A stretch of 64,000 nucleotides of DNA from Paulownia fortunei (taxonomy: Eukaryota; Streptophyta; Magnoliopsida; Lamiales; Paulowniaceae). The stretch is from the NCBI GenBank assembly GCA_019321725.1, contig CM033120.1, forward strand, positions 2,826,275 to 2,890,274, in the 5' to 3' direction. This document shows, piece by piece, positions 49,390 to 61,450 of this stretch. The position numbers and the translations under genes are program-made. How positions within the stretch are numbered: position 1 is the first letter of the stretch; each line of letters begins with the position of its first letter. Below the pieces are notes generated by a model. That model saw only the letters and a list, made by a program, of their open reading frames with translations, ran no database searches and had not been told where the DNA came from.

Positions 49390-51090
49390 CTGGATTTTTC
49401 ATCAGAAAGAAAAAAGATTTAGGATGGGAAGAGAATTGTGCCTAGTGGAAAATCCACCTTTCGAAACCTCAATACTACTTAAAAAAGGGATTGACACACA
49501 TACTCTATAAAATTATTTTTAAAATGCCATTTTGAGATGTCAACTTTTGTTATCCTTTTTGAGCTAAGTAGATGTTGCTTACAGAGAGTGGGTTTTCTGC
49601 TGTAGTTTTGCTTCGAGAGCTTTGTTATTGACAGCTGTAGCTCGAGCGAATTTTATTAACCTGAGTTATGATTCGATTTACGATTGGTGAATTTCAGTAA
49701 CCTAATTGTGGAGTGTTTATCAGTGACACTCGAAGAGTATGCCTAGAGTATCTATTTATTGACATCTGTTGATTGAGTTTAGCATAGTAATTAATTTATA
49801 GTAGAGGCCAATATGAGTGGCCAAATTCAGTAAACTAATTGTTAAATACTAGTCAATAATTATTGTGAGCCCTGTTTGTAGCTTTTGGTCAACAATTTGT
49901 TTGTGTTGGCTGCTTTGTTATCGGTAATTACATGAGGCAAGTAAATAATAGATGACATAAATCACATAAGTAGAATGGGTTGTTGAACTTTCGTGGTAAA
50001 TTTCTTGGCAACTGATCAAATTTCAAAAATTCATCTTGACTTCTATTAGGGGACATGTCGATAAGTCAGGTGGACAATGATGTCATGAAGTGATTGAGGT
50101 AATGGTACCTTTTTTGGTGGATGGGTTGCCACCTTGAGTTTGAGTTTTGAGGAACATTTCATCGGGGAATGATGAGCTCATTTGATGGCATAGAGATACC
50201 ACCACACATTGAGGTGCATCGAACCAAGCCACTATTGGGGTTGCGAAAAGTGGATGCTCAGACCTTATTTGAGGATGAAGAGTCGCCATTGAGTTAAGTA
50301 CTGAGCATCCTGCTTGGACATCATGGGAATATAGATATCGAGTTGAGAAGCAACTACAAGCCTTGGACACCCTATGGCGACCGTTGAAGTATCGGCTTTC
50401 TAGTTTGGAGAATGAGTATCTTGAGTTGAGTAAGGGCCTGCTTCTAGATAAAAAGATTGCACGACCTTAAGATCGTTGGGGGATTAGGATAAATTGGGGG
50501 AGCTTACCAAGCAACATTTTCTTGAGACAAATTTGCTCATCGGGAGTAAACATTAAGCTAAAATGAGTACATTCTTTGAGGGGATTTTGACACCAAGATA
50601 TGGGCTTTGTGGTCTAGGGATCACGAGAGATAATATAGTTTGAGAATTTAATAAGCATCAGGCTCCATTGATGAGTTTTAGATGAGTTAAGTTGAGCATT
50701 TGAGATTGGTGCCATAAACAGCATGGTTTGAAGATTTTAAGTAGAGGCCCCAAGTTTCGAGTTGGGATAAGAGTGGACCATCGAGACTAAGATTATATGA
50801 TTGTTAGGGACGATACATCTCTAGTAGGGGAGGGCGTAGGATTACATATACACTTCACATATTTTAAAATTCACATTAAATAAAGTTGACCAAGAGATGG
50901 CCTGATATTAGTGATCATCGAGCAACCGTGAAGGCTTTTTTAAGTTATGCTAGAAGGCACTATTTTGAAGAACAACAAAGTTGTGCATTGACACATTCGA
51001 GGGCTCAAAGGAGCTGGCATCTGACTGGTGTTTCACAAAATATAGTTGAGTATTCGACGCTGCATACACTTTAAAGCTTTTTATATATGT
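49390..51090 (+). other. Internal region of the non-coding LTR element
   Basis: About 1.7 kb between primer site and 3' LTR. It lacks protease, reverse transcriptase and integrase motifs. Scattered short coding-like patches near 50300-50460 may be a decayed gag remnant, but no frame stays open. I see no host gene. Confidence 0.55.
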
Positions 51091-52482
51091 TGATAAAGAA
51101 TTGCTTCACGCATGAGTGGACACCATCAGCTCATGAGCAGATACTCTTATGAGGCTTATTAGACATTTTTTGAGTTATGAGGGAGCTCTCCACCAAGTAC
51201 GAAATCGTTCCATATCCCTTCAGGTATTAGAGTTGAAGTGTGACAATAAGCTATCTTCTTATGTGTGATCAGGAAATTGAGAAGCCAAACAGAGGGCTTT
51301 AGCAGTAGATTTTTGTGACACTATTTCTAGGAGAAGTTCTATATATATTGGGATTGTCTCCACCAAGTTTCACAGTAGGACTGTTCCATTTGAGTAGCGA
51401 ACAATGATTATGGTTGGCACTGACAGTGTAGCAGTATTGTGTAATTTCAAAATATTACGAGGACAAATCCTCAACATGGAGAATGTGACGAGGCTGAGAT
51501 TTTACAGAGTTGTATAGGAGGTTGTGAGGTACTGTACGGTTCAAGCAATGAGTAATTCTAAGTTTGGACAAAGACGATATGGAGGTTATGCCTCTTTGGC
51601 CCTTTCAATGTCTAGTGCTGGCTCTTGGTTTTTCGTTGCTAAGCCTATTACAAAGGTGCGTGTATGAGCAAAGCCTTGGGGTGATGAGAGCCTCCAATAG
51701 CCACCTCTACATATCTTAAAGGAGTGTTTTGTTTCACGGATTAGGTTGGAAACTGAACAAGTGGTGTGGAGCCAGTGGGCCCATATTTAGTAACATTTGT
51801 AGCCTAATAGGTTGTGTGTGCATGCATTATTGCCCCACTGGCAGCGGTAATTTTAGGAAAACACCTCTAGGCTAATTAAATGATCAAGGCAAGCACTTCA
51901 TTGCCTCGTCAACTAACTCATAAGCATGCGCTATGGGTTCTAACCTTGCTACGAGGGTTTGTTGGCTTAAGAATGTGATTATGAGGTGATGCCAACTTAT
52001 GGGCAGATTGAGGCAAGATGCCCGTGGGCGAGATGGTACATCTTATGGCCAGTCATGAACTTAGGATGCTCTAAGGGATAACGAGTACGAGCGGTCCGGT
52101 GACCCTCAATGTCGAGATAGAGTGAGAATGCTCCCTTGCCATCAGAGATGCACTGAATGGGCCTGGGATAGATTACGATGCACGGCAAGCAAGCTGGCTG
52201 GCTAGGGACTGTTGTGAAAACACGCTTGGGTATGCGAGAAGAACCTCAACAAACTTCTCGCACGTCAACGAACATTAGCATTGCGAATAAACGAGTACAT
52301 TAGCACCGAGTGCAAATCTGCAAGGCATTCTAATATTTATGCTAGTAAGCTCTGTGTTTGAAATGAGCAACTAGTCACCAGTAATTATATGGAGTAAGGT
52401 CGAATAATGATTGAATGGAATTGGAGAGGCCGCATGGGTGAAAAAGAGTTTCGCTACGAGGAATATGTGTCGGCCTGTGACA
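51091..52482 (+). repeat. 3' LTR of the old element
   Basis: 1,392 bases from TGATAAAGAATTGC to GCCTGTGACA. It is uninterrupted, unlike its 5' partner. Confidence 0.7.
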
Positions 52483-54207
52483 CCAAGGCCGAGCAACCCT
52501 TGCTGTCCTTTCTTTCTTTCTTTCTTTTTTTATTTGTTAAATCTTTTGTTGAATGTTGGGCCGAAGTATTTCGTGTTAGGTCGTTTTCTATGTCCTAGCT
52601 TATTAAGTATCCGAAACAAGACTTATGGTGGTCATTGCTTCGTGGAATTACTTGGGTTTGGGCTAATCAAGTGAGGTGGGTGCAATGGACCAGGGTTATG
52701 GAATTTAAGGGTTAGGTTTAAATTTGGAGGGAGTTGCCGTGGTTGGTGAGATTTAGTTGGGCTAATGAGAGGTTAATTTGAAGGTCACCTGTCAAGTAAA
52801 TTGGCAAGGGTTTGAATTTTGATATTACTGGTCCCAAAAAAGATTTATCAGACACCCAGTTAAATTAAAAATCTCCAATGCATCTCTGTGAAGTTGCAAA
52901 AAATACTTCATAGTTACGAAAACTCTCAAAATCCCCCAAGATTTAGAAAAGGTAGAAAATCCCTCGCCCTAGAAAAGTGCCTAACGTTAATTGAATTTCG
53001 TGTTAAACTACCCAAAGGCCCCTTTCTTAAGGAAAACGAAAGAAGGAGAAAGAAGAAAAGAGAAAATAAAAAATGGACCATGTCAGGCTGAGGTGGCTGG
53101 GATAGGAGCAAATTTTATTTGGTTTGAAAAAGAAGAAGATAGGGTTGGGTCATTTTTTTTAAGGAAAATTGATCATATTTATTTATAGCATCTTTGGAGG
53201 GCTAAAAACGTCATTTCATTAGTCCAAAAGGGCTAAAAAATTATCATTTTTGCAAAGGGTTCAGTACAAAGTATTTTTAAATACATAGGTTCGTTTGGTG
53301 TTTTCATGACCAGAGGGGGTTATCATTTTACACCATGGGATGTTTTGCATTGTACCCTGGAAATTCTCAGCCTCTACTCATTTTTCAATCTGTATATCTT
53401 TATTTCCTTGGGTATATCGTTATTTGTAAAATTACTTTAAATAATAGTGGTTGAAAGTTATTTTTGTTACATCGTTACTTTAAGTGTAAAGATATTTTTG
53501 AAATAAAAAAAATTCATTTTTAAAAATTAAATCTTATTTTAGAAAGTCCGAAAATAGATCAAAGGGAGTATGTTTCTATTATATACCAGACGTGGAAGCA
53601 TGATTTTCAAGAACATAGCATAGGAATTGAGTTGGGCTATGCGAATTCCTTGCACATGTCGATACACCACATGTAAATATAGAAATATATGCAGTAGGAC
53701 AGTAAAATATTCAGAACAAAAAACTGAAAAGAAAATAATCTAGTGTACCAACAAAATAAATTATCCATTGGAGAGCATTTCAAAGAAAGAATAACAATGG
53801 GGTTTCTAATTAAACATGAGAAAACACAAAGAGCAAAATATTAAACTAAACTTCGTAAAACAGTTGGTAATGTTGTTTTGCAAAACCCTAAACTCAAAAC
53901 AAAAAAAAGAAGTCAAATTGTCCAAACCTTGAAACCCTTGAGAATTTTGATACTAGAGTAAAATTTGGTCTTGAAAAAACCACCAGAGAGAAAAGAACCA
54001 CCGATAACAGTGTTCTTGACATATTCCTGTTTTCTTTTGATTTTCCACCACATTTCTTCCTTACCATCACCTCCCCAATACACTGCAACCACATGATGAT
54101 TGAACAACCATAAATATTTTCTCAAATATTTGATGTGAAAAATTGCATTAGTGTAATAAAAAGAGACATAAATTGAGCTTATCTTTATGAATAAGATAAC
54201 ATTTACC
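52483..54207. other. Spacer and 3' flank of the HD-ZIP IV gene
   Basis: No firm gene. A minus-strand frame at 53913-54125 looks somewhat protein-like but has no recognised domain. The first few hundred bases below 54207 should include the HD-ZIP IV 3'UTR. Confidence 0.45.
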
Positions 54208-57200
54208 TTATGAAGATTTGGGAACCAATGCCTCTTTTATCTTGTCCACAGTGCAACCAATAAGTTTGTTGGCTACCCCAATGGATCCCATAGAAAGCTT
54301 TGCATTAGGAGTAGAATCAACTAAAATCTGTAATAATGGAAAAACAGTCGGTATGGCTAAAGATATAAAGTGAGATCATAACATGAATCAGATCACAAGA
54401 TACGAGTTTTATCAACTCAAATTCAGTAAATTATATTTTTGTGGTTGTGTATATTGACCTAATTTCAAATTCGTCGTTTAGAATATGAGTGTGACAATTT
54501 GCATACATAATTTCTTTCATTTTTTGATAATTAATTTCAGTCCAATTTTTACTAGAAAATTCAAAATCTATTGGAAAAGTTGGATGTATGCAAATCGCTA
54601 CACCCTAAATTAGACCAAAATTGTTAGAAATTGAAAGATGACGTATGCAATTCTTTATACCCACATTTTAAAGGATGGAAAGTAAGGATAAAAAATACAA
54701 TTTTACATCCAAATTCTATTGCTTGAAGTGAATTTGATGAGTTCTTGATATATCAAAGTTACAAAATGATTTTAAATCAAATTGAGGCAAATAATTTTTG
54801 TTTATTAAATTTCTTATGAAATCTCATATTTGTTGATTAATTTAATACTTTATATTATCAAAGAAAGCAAAAAAAAGAAACCTGAAGTGCCACAGTCAAA
54901 AGAGATCCTCCCGAATCAGCTTGAGCTGCCATTCCCCTTCCTTGCCCGCCAGTCGGTCCGTCAGGGAGGATGGCGAATCCCGACGGAAGTAAAGGTACGT
55001 AAGTTGGATCTCCACCACCTAAAATCGCATTCACAGAAACCATCTCAATTGGAGCATAAACAACGTAAGACGCCGTCGGATCAGTACGACTTTCTTGCAA
55101 CATTATCATCTCTCTCTGGCTTGAATTCCCAACCTATCAAACACACAAGTTTCATGTATATTAGGAATCTCTTTTTCTAAAAAATAATACTTGTTAATGT
55201 GATCACGTTGTTGAAAGGTAAATTCCACATACACATATTAAAAGAAAATGATGAGTTACCTTTACTTGATATATTGCAACACGGTTGCCTACTTCATTGC
55301 CACTCAATATGTGCGCCATTTCTTGAAATTCGCCTCCATTTGAAAGCATGTCCCACTGGCATTCAAAGAATTAAATGTTTTTAAATTTATACAAATCATT
55401 TTGCGCAAAAAAAATAAAAAAAGATAAAAATAGAGACTATCTGGATATATTTCACTCAAATATTAGACATAAACATAAAGAAATATTTTTTCCTAGTTAC
55501 TTCGAACCTTACTGGAAAATTCATCGAGAAATGTTAAAAAAACAAAAATAAAAAGGGAAAAATGAATTTTCGAGTAGCGCATGACATTTTCTCTATCCAA
55601 ATTTTCCAATAAATTCAAACTACTAAAATTTAGTAAAACATGTTCTCTATGCAATCTATATGTGACCCTATTAAAGCAACTACCGAAATTCAATATAAAA
55701 TTCCTTTTGCAGTGTACTTTTTGTGCAATCATCGTACAATTATATGAGAAAGATAGACACAAAAAGTATACTAAAATTAGTTATTACCTCCTTTCGAGTG
55801 CTCAGATCACGCAAAAAATCGAACACCCTTTTTGGTGGAATGGGAAGCCAGAAAGAAGTTGCAATACTCAGCTGAATGCCAAATGGCATGGTCGGGTCAT
55901 CCACATTCCTTCGGGTCATGACTTTCACATTGTCACTTCCATTCCCGGATAGGGTTGTCCATGTGTTTGCAGTCGAGGCATTTACCCCGGAGCAAAACCT
56001 CGTCACCATTCTTTCTGCTAGCTTCAACATGCTCTTCCGACCCTCTTGGTTTGCTACCACATACAAAGAGAGAGAAAAAAAAATGTTTTCAAATATTATT
56101 AGCAGTTACCAGATATGAACATCTCATAAAAAAAAAATGTCAAGGGAGCAGTTTCCATGCCTCCAGCATTAGTGTTCCAACTTGGGATTTTATAAGGAAA
56201 ATGTAAAGGAAAAGGGATTGACAGAGAAAAAAAAATTACATAAAAATCTAAACATATTTGAAGCATAGTTGAATAGCATGTAAGCTAATAATAAACAACT
56301 TTGGTGGTTTGAAATTTCTTGATATCTAATCACATAAAAAAATTTACATTCTTAAATAAAAAATAAATAAAAATAGAGCCTTAAGATGTGAATTTAAGGA
56401 GTTACGTCATTACCTAAGTAATTGACGTCCCCTGGAGGAATATTTGTTGCAAAAGCTCTTGCAACACGTTGACATTGTCCGTCAAGAATTGATACCCAGC
56501 GTTTTGCCCCGAATGCTAGACCCGCAGTAATTAGAGGCTTGTATATACTGTGAATACCTCCATCTTCTACTTCGACATGCTCAACCCATATAATCTGTGC
56601 GCATAAATTTAGCATTGTAAATATAAATAGTAAGAATATTTTGCTCATAAAAATTTAAATTTTCTAGAAATTGAAACTCATAATAAATATACTCAATTTT
56701 GAATAGAAGCAAATATGAATATTTTACTTTTTAAAGAATAATTTAAATTATTTAACAAGTACCTTTGAATATCCATTTGCCGTGTCTTGAATTACACAAC
56801 CTGAGGGTCTTCTCCGGCATGTAATAAATGGGGTAGAATGCAAGTGGTCTAAAGAAACATCGACTACAGCCCATGTACCATCTACATGTTGTTTAGAATA
56901 TCTCAGGAAATAGCTCTCACGGGTTGGAACAAGTGGCGAAGGAACTTGAAACTCCGCCTTCATCTAATACACAAAATTGAAAATCAATCTAAAAAAGAAG
57001 AATTTCATTATTACATGGAGTTTTGTTTTTTTTAATTGTTTTAGATATGAAAGCATGCATGGAAGTGTATGCCACTAAAATATTAATTTTTTTTGTCCAT
57101 GTGTATGTGATTTCGTTTTAGAGACAATTTCACCATACCACTTGTACAGCTTCATTGTAGCTTCCTCCTACTCCAGATGAAATGACTTGCAAGTTTGTTG

Positions 57201-59423
57201 CTCGTGAAACTACACCTGAGAACACATTTGCCCATTGCTCCTGCCAATAACAATTCACACAATGAGTTGAGTGGGTTATCTTCCAATCAAACAAGATTGG
57301 TATCTAATTATCAATATTTTCTAAATATGATTCTTGAAGTTTGAAGCCAAACATACAATATCAAATCTCTCAAATTATTTTTTCAACAAATTCATTTTTT
57401 GCAATAATTTTCTAATAAATCAAGTCTAGTGATCTAAGTCCAATTACTATATTTTACTTTGGCACAATCTATGCATACTGTATCTGATATTATGACTAAT
57501 GGATCAACTGTTGCATAGAACTATACTAATTATGCATGCTAATGAATTCATCAAAGACTTACCACGTCCATGAGGATCTCAATAACATTTGCAGCACTCA
57601 TAGAAACAACAACACTATCACGAGACGCCTCTGATTTGAACCCACTTGGTTTTGGGCCAAACACTCTTGAAAATGACCTCAAATATTCTTCTTCATTCAA
57701 TAAAGTCGTGTTGCGATCCATGCTTGGCACCCACAATGGTTCCCCCAGTTGGGCTATTCTCATTAGCTCCTCCATGGCTGCAATCGCAAGTTCAATAACT
57801 ACCGGCTTATGATCTTCATTTTGTCGTGCATTGTTCATTGACCTCCCAAAATCTCTAGCTTCATATGTTCCCTTGAAATTTTCAGATAAATGCGGAGTAG
57901 AAGAAGAGGGAGCTTCCGTAGGGTTTGTCAGGGGCTTGCCCACGTACTTTGTAGTCATGGCAGAAATATGATCAATCTACATACAAGCAAACAAGAGAGA
58001 GAGATAGATAGACAGACAGAGAGAGACAAAAACTTTTAGTATCAACGAGTAATAGAGTTTTTTTCAAACTAAATCTTTTATTTTAAATGATATTTCATTT
58101 TCTATTCTAATACCAATCAAGTGTATAAAATGATACCATCACTGCTAATTTGGTGTGTATTGATTGATATTTAAATAGAAAATGAAATACTATTTGAAAT
58201 AAAGAATCTATTTTGCTTGATTTTTTTCACAAAGAAAAAAAAATGAAATAATTAATTTTGTAACTTAAATAGCTAATAATCTAGCCTACATTACCTCTTC
58301 TCGCAATCGAGCATTCTCCATTCTTAATTGGTGTTGATGAAAGGATGTTTCTCGTATAGGAGTCGGCCCACCACAAGTAAGGCAAGAAGCACTGGCAAGA
58401 GCTTCTCTAAACCTCATGTTTTCCGCACGAAGTTTTTCATTCTCCGTTCGAAGTTGGGTGTTTTCTTGATGTTCATGCTGTGTCTATTCATGCAAAATTT
58501 AATTTGAGAAAGGAAAATAATTGATGACTGGAAAAAATAGTATTTATCCACGTACTATCAAAATGTTTTTTTTGTTTTCAAACAATTCAAAGATTATGTT
58601 AAAACAATGTTTTCTATGAAACAAATAGAAGATATTGTTGAAACAACATTTTCTATGAAACAAAGTAGTTATAAAGTAGAGAATAAGATTTAAAAAAATA
58701 CAATTGAATGCAAAGGATACCTTCATCTGTGTGCGCTTGTTCTGGAACCAAAATTTGACCTGCAACGGTTCCATGCCTAGTTCACGACTAAGTTCTTTTC
58801 TTTGTCTGTCGTCGGGGTGTGGACATTCCTTGAAAAACCTACAATGCATGGGAATGAAAAATCACCACTACAATTAAAAACAACCTAAAGAGTCAAAGTA
58901 ACATTTGTTAGAAATTTTATCATAATCATGAAGGAATGGAATAAGACTTTATTTTAAATTGAGGGGCATTAAAATTATTTTCAATTTTGGTTGGGGGGTG
59001 GCAGTGGCTATACCTTTTTAGCACCCAAAAAAATAGATTTTTTTTTTTGAAAATTCACCACCTATAAGATGGGAAAACTAAAAAAAACACAAACAAAATA
59101 AAATGAAAAGCAGATTAAGAAGTGTGCGGAAAAACGCCTCATTTCGTCTATTGACAAGTAAATGTTGTCTTTTAAGGACAATAAATCTCAACATATCAGA
59201 ATACTATATACCAATATAAATAATTTAGTTTCTTATGAATATTTCATCTAATAAAAACTTACGCTTCCATTTCTTCGATCTGACGTTGAGTGTGGCGATG
59301 GCATCGTTTTCTCTTTCTTTGTTTATCCTCAATGGAATTAGCGTTTGAGTTGTCGCTATCGGATTTACCATCAATTTCTTCATCTCTTGTCCACTGTACA
59401 CCTTCCGGCACGTTTGAGTTCAT
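54208..59423 (-). CDS. HD-ZIP class IV homeodomain transcription factor, eleven coding exons, 699 aa
   Basis: Class IV HD-ZIP proteins bind L1-box DNA and specify epidermal (protoderm) identity. Coding exons: 59263-59423, 58721-58838, 58295-58483, 57563-57976, 57139-57240, 56763-56963, 56414-56594, 55788-56053, 55260-55355, 54882-55133 and 54208-54327; every join keeps phase. Start [11 protein letters not shown] is the first ATG after the acceptor at 59441/59442; another ATG nine codons upstream would span that acceptor. Homeodomain at about residues 36-93, with [14 protein letters not shown]. The zipper-loop-zipper (94-165) holds the CLTCGG loop. START domain from about 214, with [20 protein letters not shown] and [15 protein letters not shown] region with [14 protein letters not shown] and [19 protein letters not shown]-terminus [16 protein letters not shown]. 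It most resembles the PDF2/ATML1/HDG2 group but is rather divergent. A nuclear location is expected. Confidence 0.94.
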
Positions 59424-59441
59424 ACTGAATAGTTGTTTTCC

Positions 59442-60257
59442 CTGTAACATGGTAAATTATGTCTCATTTTTTCGCCTTGGTATCGACCATAAAAAAAACA
59501 ACAAGAACACAGACATGCATTTAGATGGCTTGAGGGTGCAACTGTATAATAAATGGAATCAAGTAGAATGCAGTTCTATGCATAAATTCGAAACAAGTGT
59601 TTCGGCAACCCCTAACATTTTTTCTTTCAAAGATTTATTGTGTTTCAGAAATTTATTTATGCTAAAAAGGAAAAAGTTATTTGGAATAAATTCAGACAAG
59701 CAACAAAAGGCATGTTTAAGTATTTCTCTGTTGGAACATGTGTTTTTTCCATTGAATTTCATTCTGTAAGTGTTTTTTCATTTCTTTATAGTTTATGTAA
59801 ATTTATCGGTTGATTTTTTCTCTAAATCTTATTTTTCATGCTCAAAATTTCTTCCTGGTTTTAATGCATAGAAATGACTTGATTTTCGAAGGGTTAGAAA
59901 TGCAAACATATACACACACCCGCTATCAAAGGAATATAATCACACATAAAATTCATGAAAAATAAAATATGTGCTTTTAGTGTTCTTTCCTATAAATGGC
60001 AAAAAAAAAAAAAAAAAAAAAGTGCTAATCCACCTTTGTCACTGAGTTTACCTAGAAAGACAAAAACAGACATATATCAGAACGTATACACATGTGTTAT
60101 TTTGGGTCAGTGCATTTTTGTGCATTTGTATGAGCATTGATGGGATGGTAGGTTTGCAAGAAGAAGTGTGTAAACCCTGAATGCACAACAAAAAAAGGAA
60201 CAAAATAAATTATAAATGATAGACAAACTTGTGTAAATGAAAGATTATTCAGAAACC
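59442..60257 (-). other. 5'UTR intron of the HD-ZIP IV gene, with poly-A tract
   Basis: Runs from a donor after GCCGTTTAAG (on the minus strand) to the acceptor TTACAG before GGAAAACAA. A leader intron is common in this family. 60001-60021 is a pure A run. The plus-strand frame at 59290-59769 crosses the coding exon and is a shadow. Confidence 0.6.
59516..59523 (-). promoter_or_regulatory. L1-box-like site in the leader intron
   Basis: On the minus strand the bases read TAAATGCA, an exact match to the L1-box consensus TAAATG(C/T)A that HD-ZIP IV proteins bind. It lies about 93 bases upstream of the start codon. A chance match is possible in AT-rich DNA. Confidence 0.4.
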
Positions 60258-60535
60258 TTAAACGGCCTAGGTTGAGATCTATAAAAGGACTTCCTTGAAT
60301 CCACCAAAGACTTTAAGGAGCAAGCAAAAATGTAGTAGCAATTCAATAAATTTTTGTGGGCTTTTATAAAATGATGTGTTTAGAAGAAGCCAAGTCTTGT
60401 AGATAGAGAGATGAGGATGACAAAGAAAAGTAAAAGAGGAGAAAATGAGAGGAGCCAAAGAGATAAGAAGCTGCAAAGAGTACAATGGAGAGAATAAGGA
60501 TGAAGAGAAGTGGAGGCAATTAAAGGTAAAAGGGA
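60258..60535 (-). other. Probable 5'UTR exon of the HD-ZIP IV gene
   Basis: Minus-strand pyrimidine-rich leader (CTCTCTATCT, CTCCTCTTTT) ending GCCGTTTAAG before GTTTCTG. I noticed no ATG-initiated upstream frame; the long frame here begins at TTG. Confidence 0.6.
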
Positions 60536-60565
60536 AGCAGATGGATAAAAGCTAGACAGGGAGGA

Positions 60566-60576
60566 ATTATTATAAG
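60566..60576 (-). promoter_or_regulatory. TATA box of the HD-ZIP IV gene
   Basis: The minus strand reads CACCTTATAATAATTCC, about 30 bases upstream of the pyrimidine-rich leader. Confidence 0.5.
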
Positions 60577-60849
60577 GTGTACAGAGATGGTTCCATTACA
60601 TTAAATGGAGTTGTGGTACTTTTGTAATGGGGAAAATAGGAATACTTAGGGTGTGGGTAGAGAAATATGTTGTGTCATATAAGAAGATATGTCAAACAAA
60701 ATATGTCTACAACTCTATCTTTTTTTTAAAAAAAATTAAATCTACAAAACCGATCCTTATATTGTTAACTCGGAATATGAGAATTTTACTTTATAATTGT
60801 TATTGATAATTATTTTCCAACCAAAAAAAGACAAAAATGACCAAAAAAA

Positions 60850-61450
60850 ATTTCACTCACACATACCTATGGAATGCCAAACTCATGGCAGATCAGAAGA
60901 ACTAAAGGGGAAAGATAGTTAATATATATTATTGTAATATAACTTTTCGACATTATAGATTTTGAGAATATTTGACGCAAATAGAATCAAAAAGACAAAA
61001 ATAAAATAAAATTCATGGTACACATACATGTGGAATGCCAAACTCATAACAACTCAGAAGAACTAAAAGGGAAAAAGAGTTAATTTGTATTACTGTAATA
61101 GAACTTTCCGGCATTATAGATTTTGAGAATATCTGACGCAAAAAAAATAAAAAGATAAAACAAAATTCACGGTACACATATATGTGGAATGCCAAACTCA
61201 TGACAGGTCAAAAGAACCAAAAGGGAAAGATAGTTAATTTGTATTACTGTAATAGAACTTTCAGGCATTATAGATTTCGAGAATAATCTAACGCAAATAA
61301 ATAAAAACGACAAAAAAAAAATTCACAGTACGCATACTTGTGGAATGCCAAACTCATGATAGGTCAGAAAAACTAAAAGGGAAATATAATTAATTGGTAT
61401 TACTGTAATAGAACCTTCCGACAATATAGATTTTGAGAATATCTGAAGCT
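60850..61450. repeat. Four-copy ~157-bp tandem array
   Basis: GGAATGCCAAACTCAT starts at 60871, 61032, 61186 and 61342, giving periods of 161, 154 and 156 bases. Each copy continues with an AGAA(C/-)TAAA(A)GGGAAA block, ATTA(C/T)TGTAATA, and GATTT(T/C)GAGAATA. The copies are similar but not identical. The array begins ~275 bases upstream of the HD-ZIP IV TATA box. Confidence 0.92.

Larger units (their letters stand above)
45390..52482 (+). mobile_element. Old non-coding LTR retrotransposon with a nested insertion
   Basis: Two diverged direct repeats match in order: 'CTCTTCACCA(G)TATGAAGTCATTCC' with 'CTCTCCACCAAGTACGAAATCGTTCC', 'GGGCTTTAGCA', 'GTCTCCA(T)CAAGTTTCA', 'CTACGAGGGTT(C/T)GTTGGCTTAAGA' and 'GAATGCTCCCTTGCCAT'. 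The LTRs begin TGTTAAAGAGTTGC (45390) and TGATAAAGAATTGC (51091). The left LTR ends CCCA at 49375 and is followed by a perfect initiator-tRNA primer-binding motif. The internal region is only about 1.7 kb with no polyprotein. The 5' LTR is split by another LTR at 46406. No matching target-site duplication is visible, as expected for an old copy. Confidence 0.75.

Noticed and set aside
57570..57812. Plus-strand frame within the HD-ZIP IV gene
   Set aside because: Antisense shadow of the START-region exon 57563-57976, where the minus-strand protein is clearly conserved.
60279..60485. 68-codon frame in the HD-ZIP IV leader, a possible upstream ORF
   Set aside because: It begins at TTG, not ATG, and reflects the pyrimidine-rich leader.
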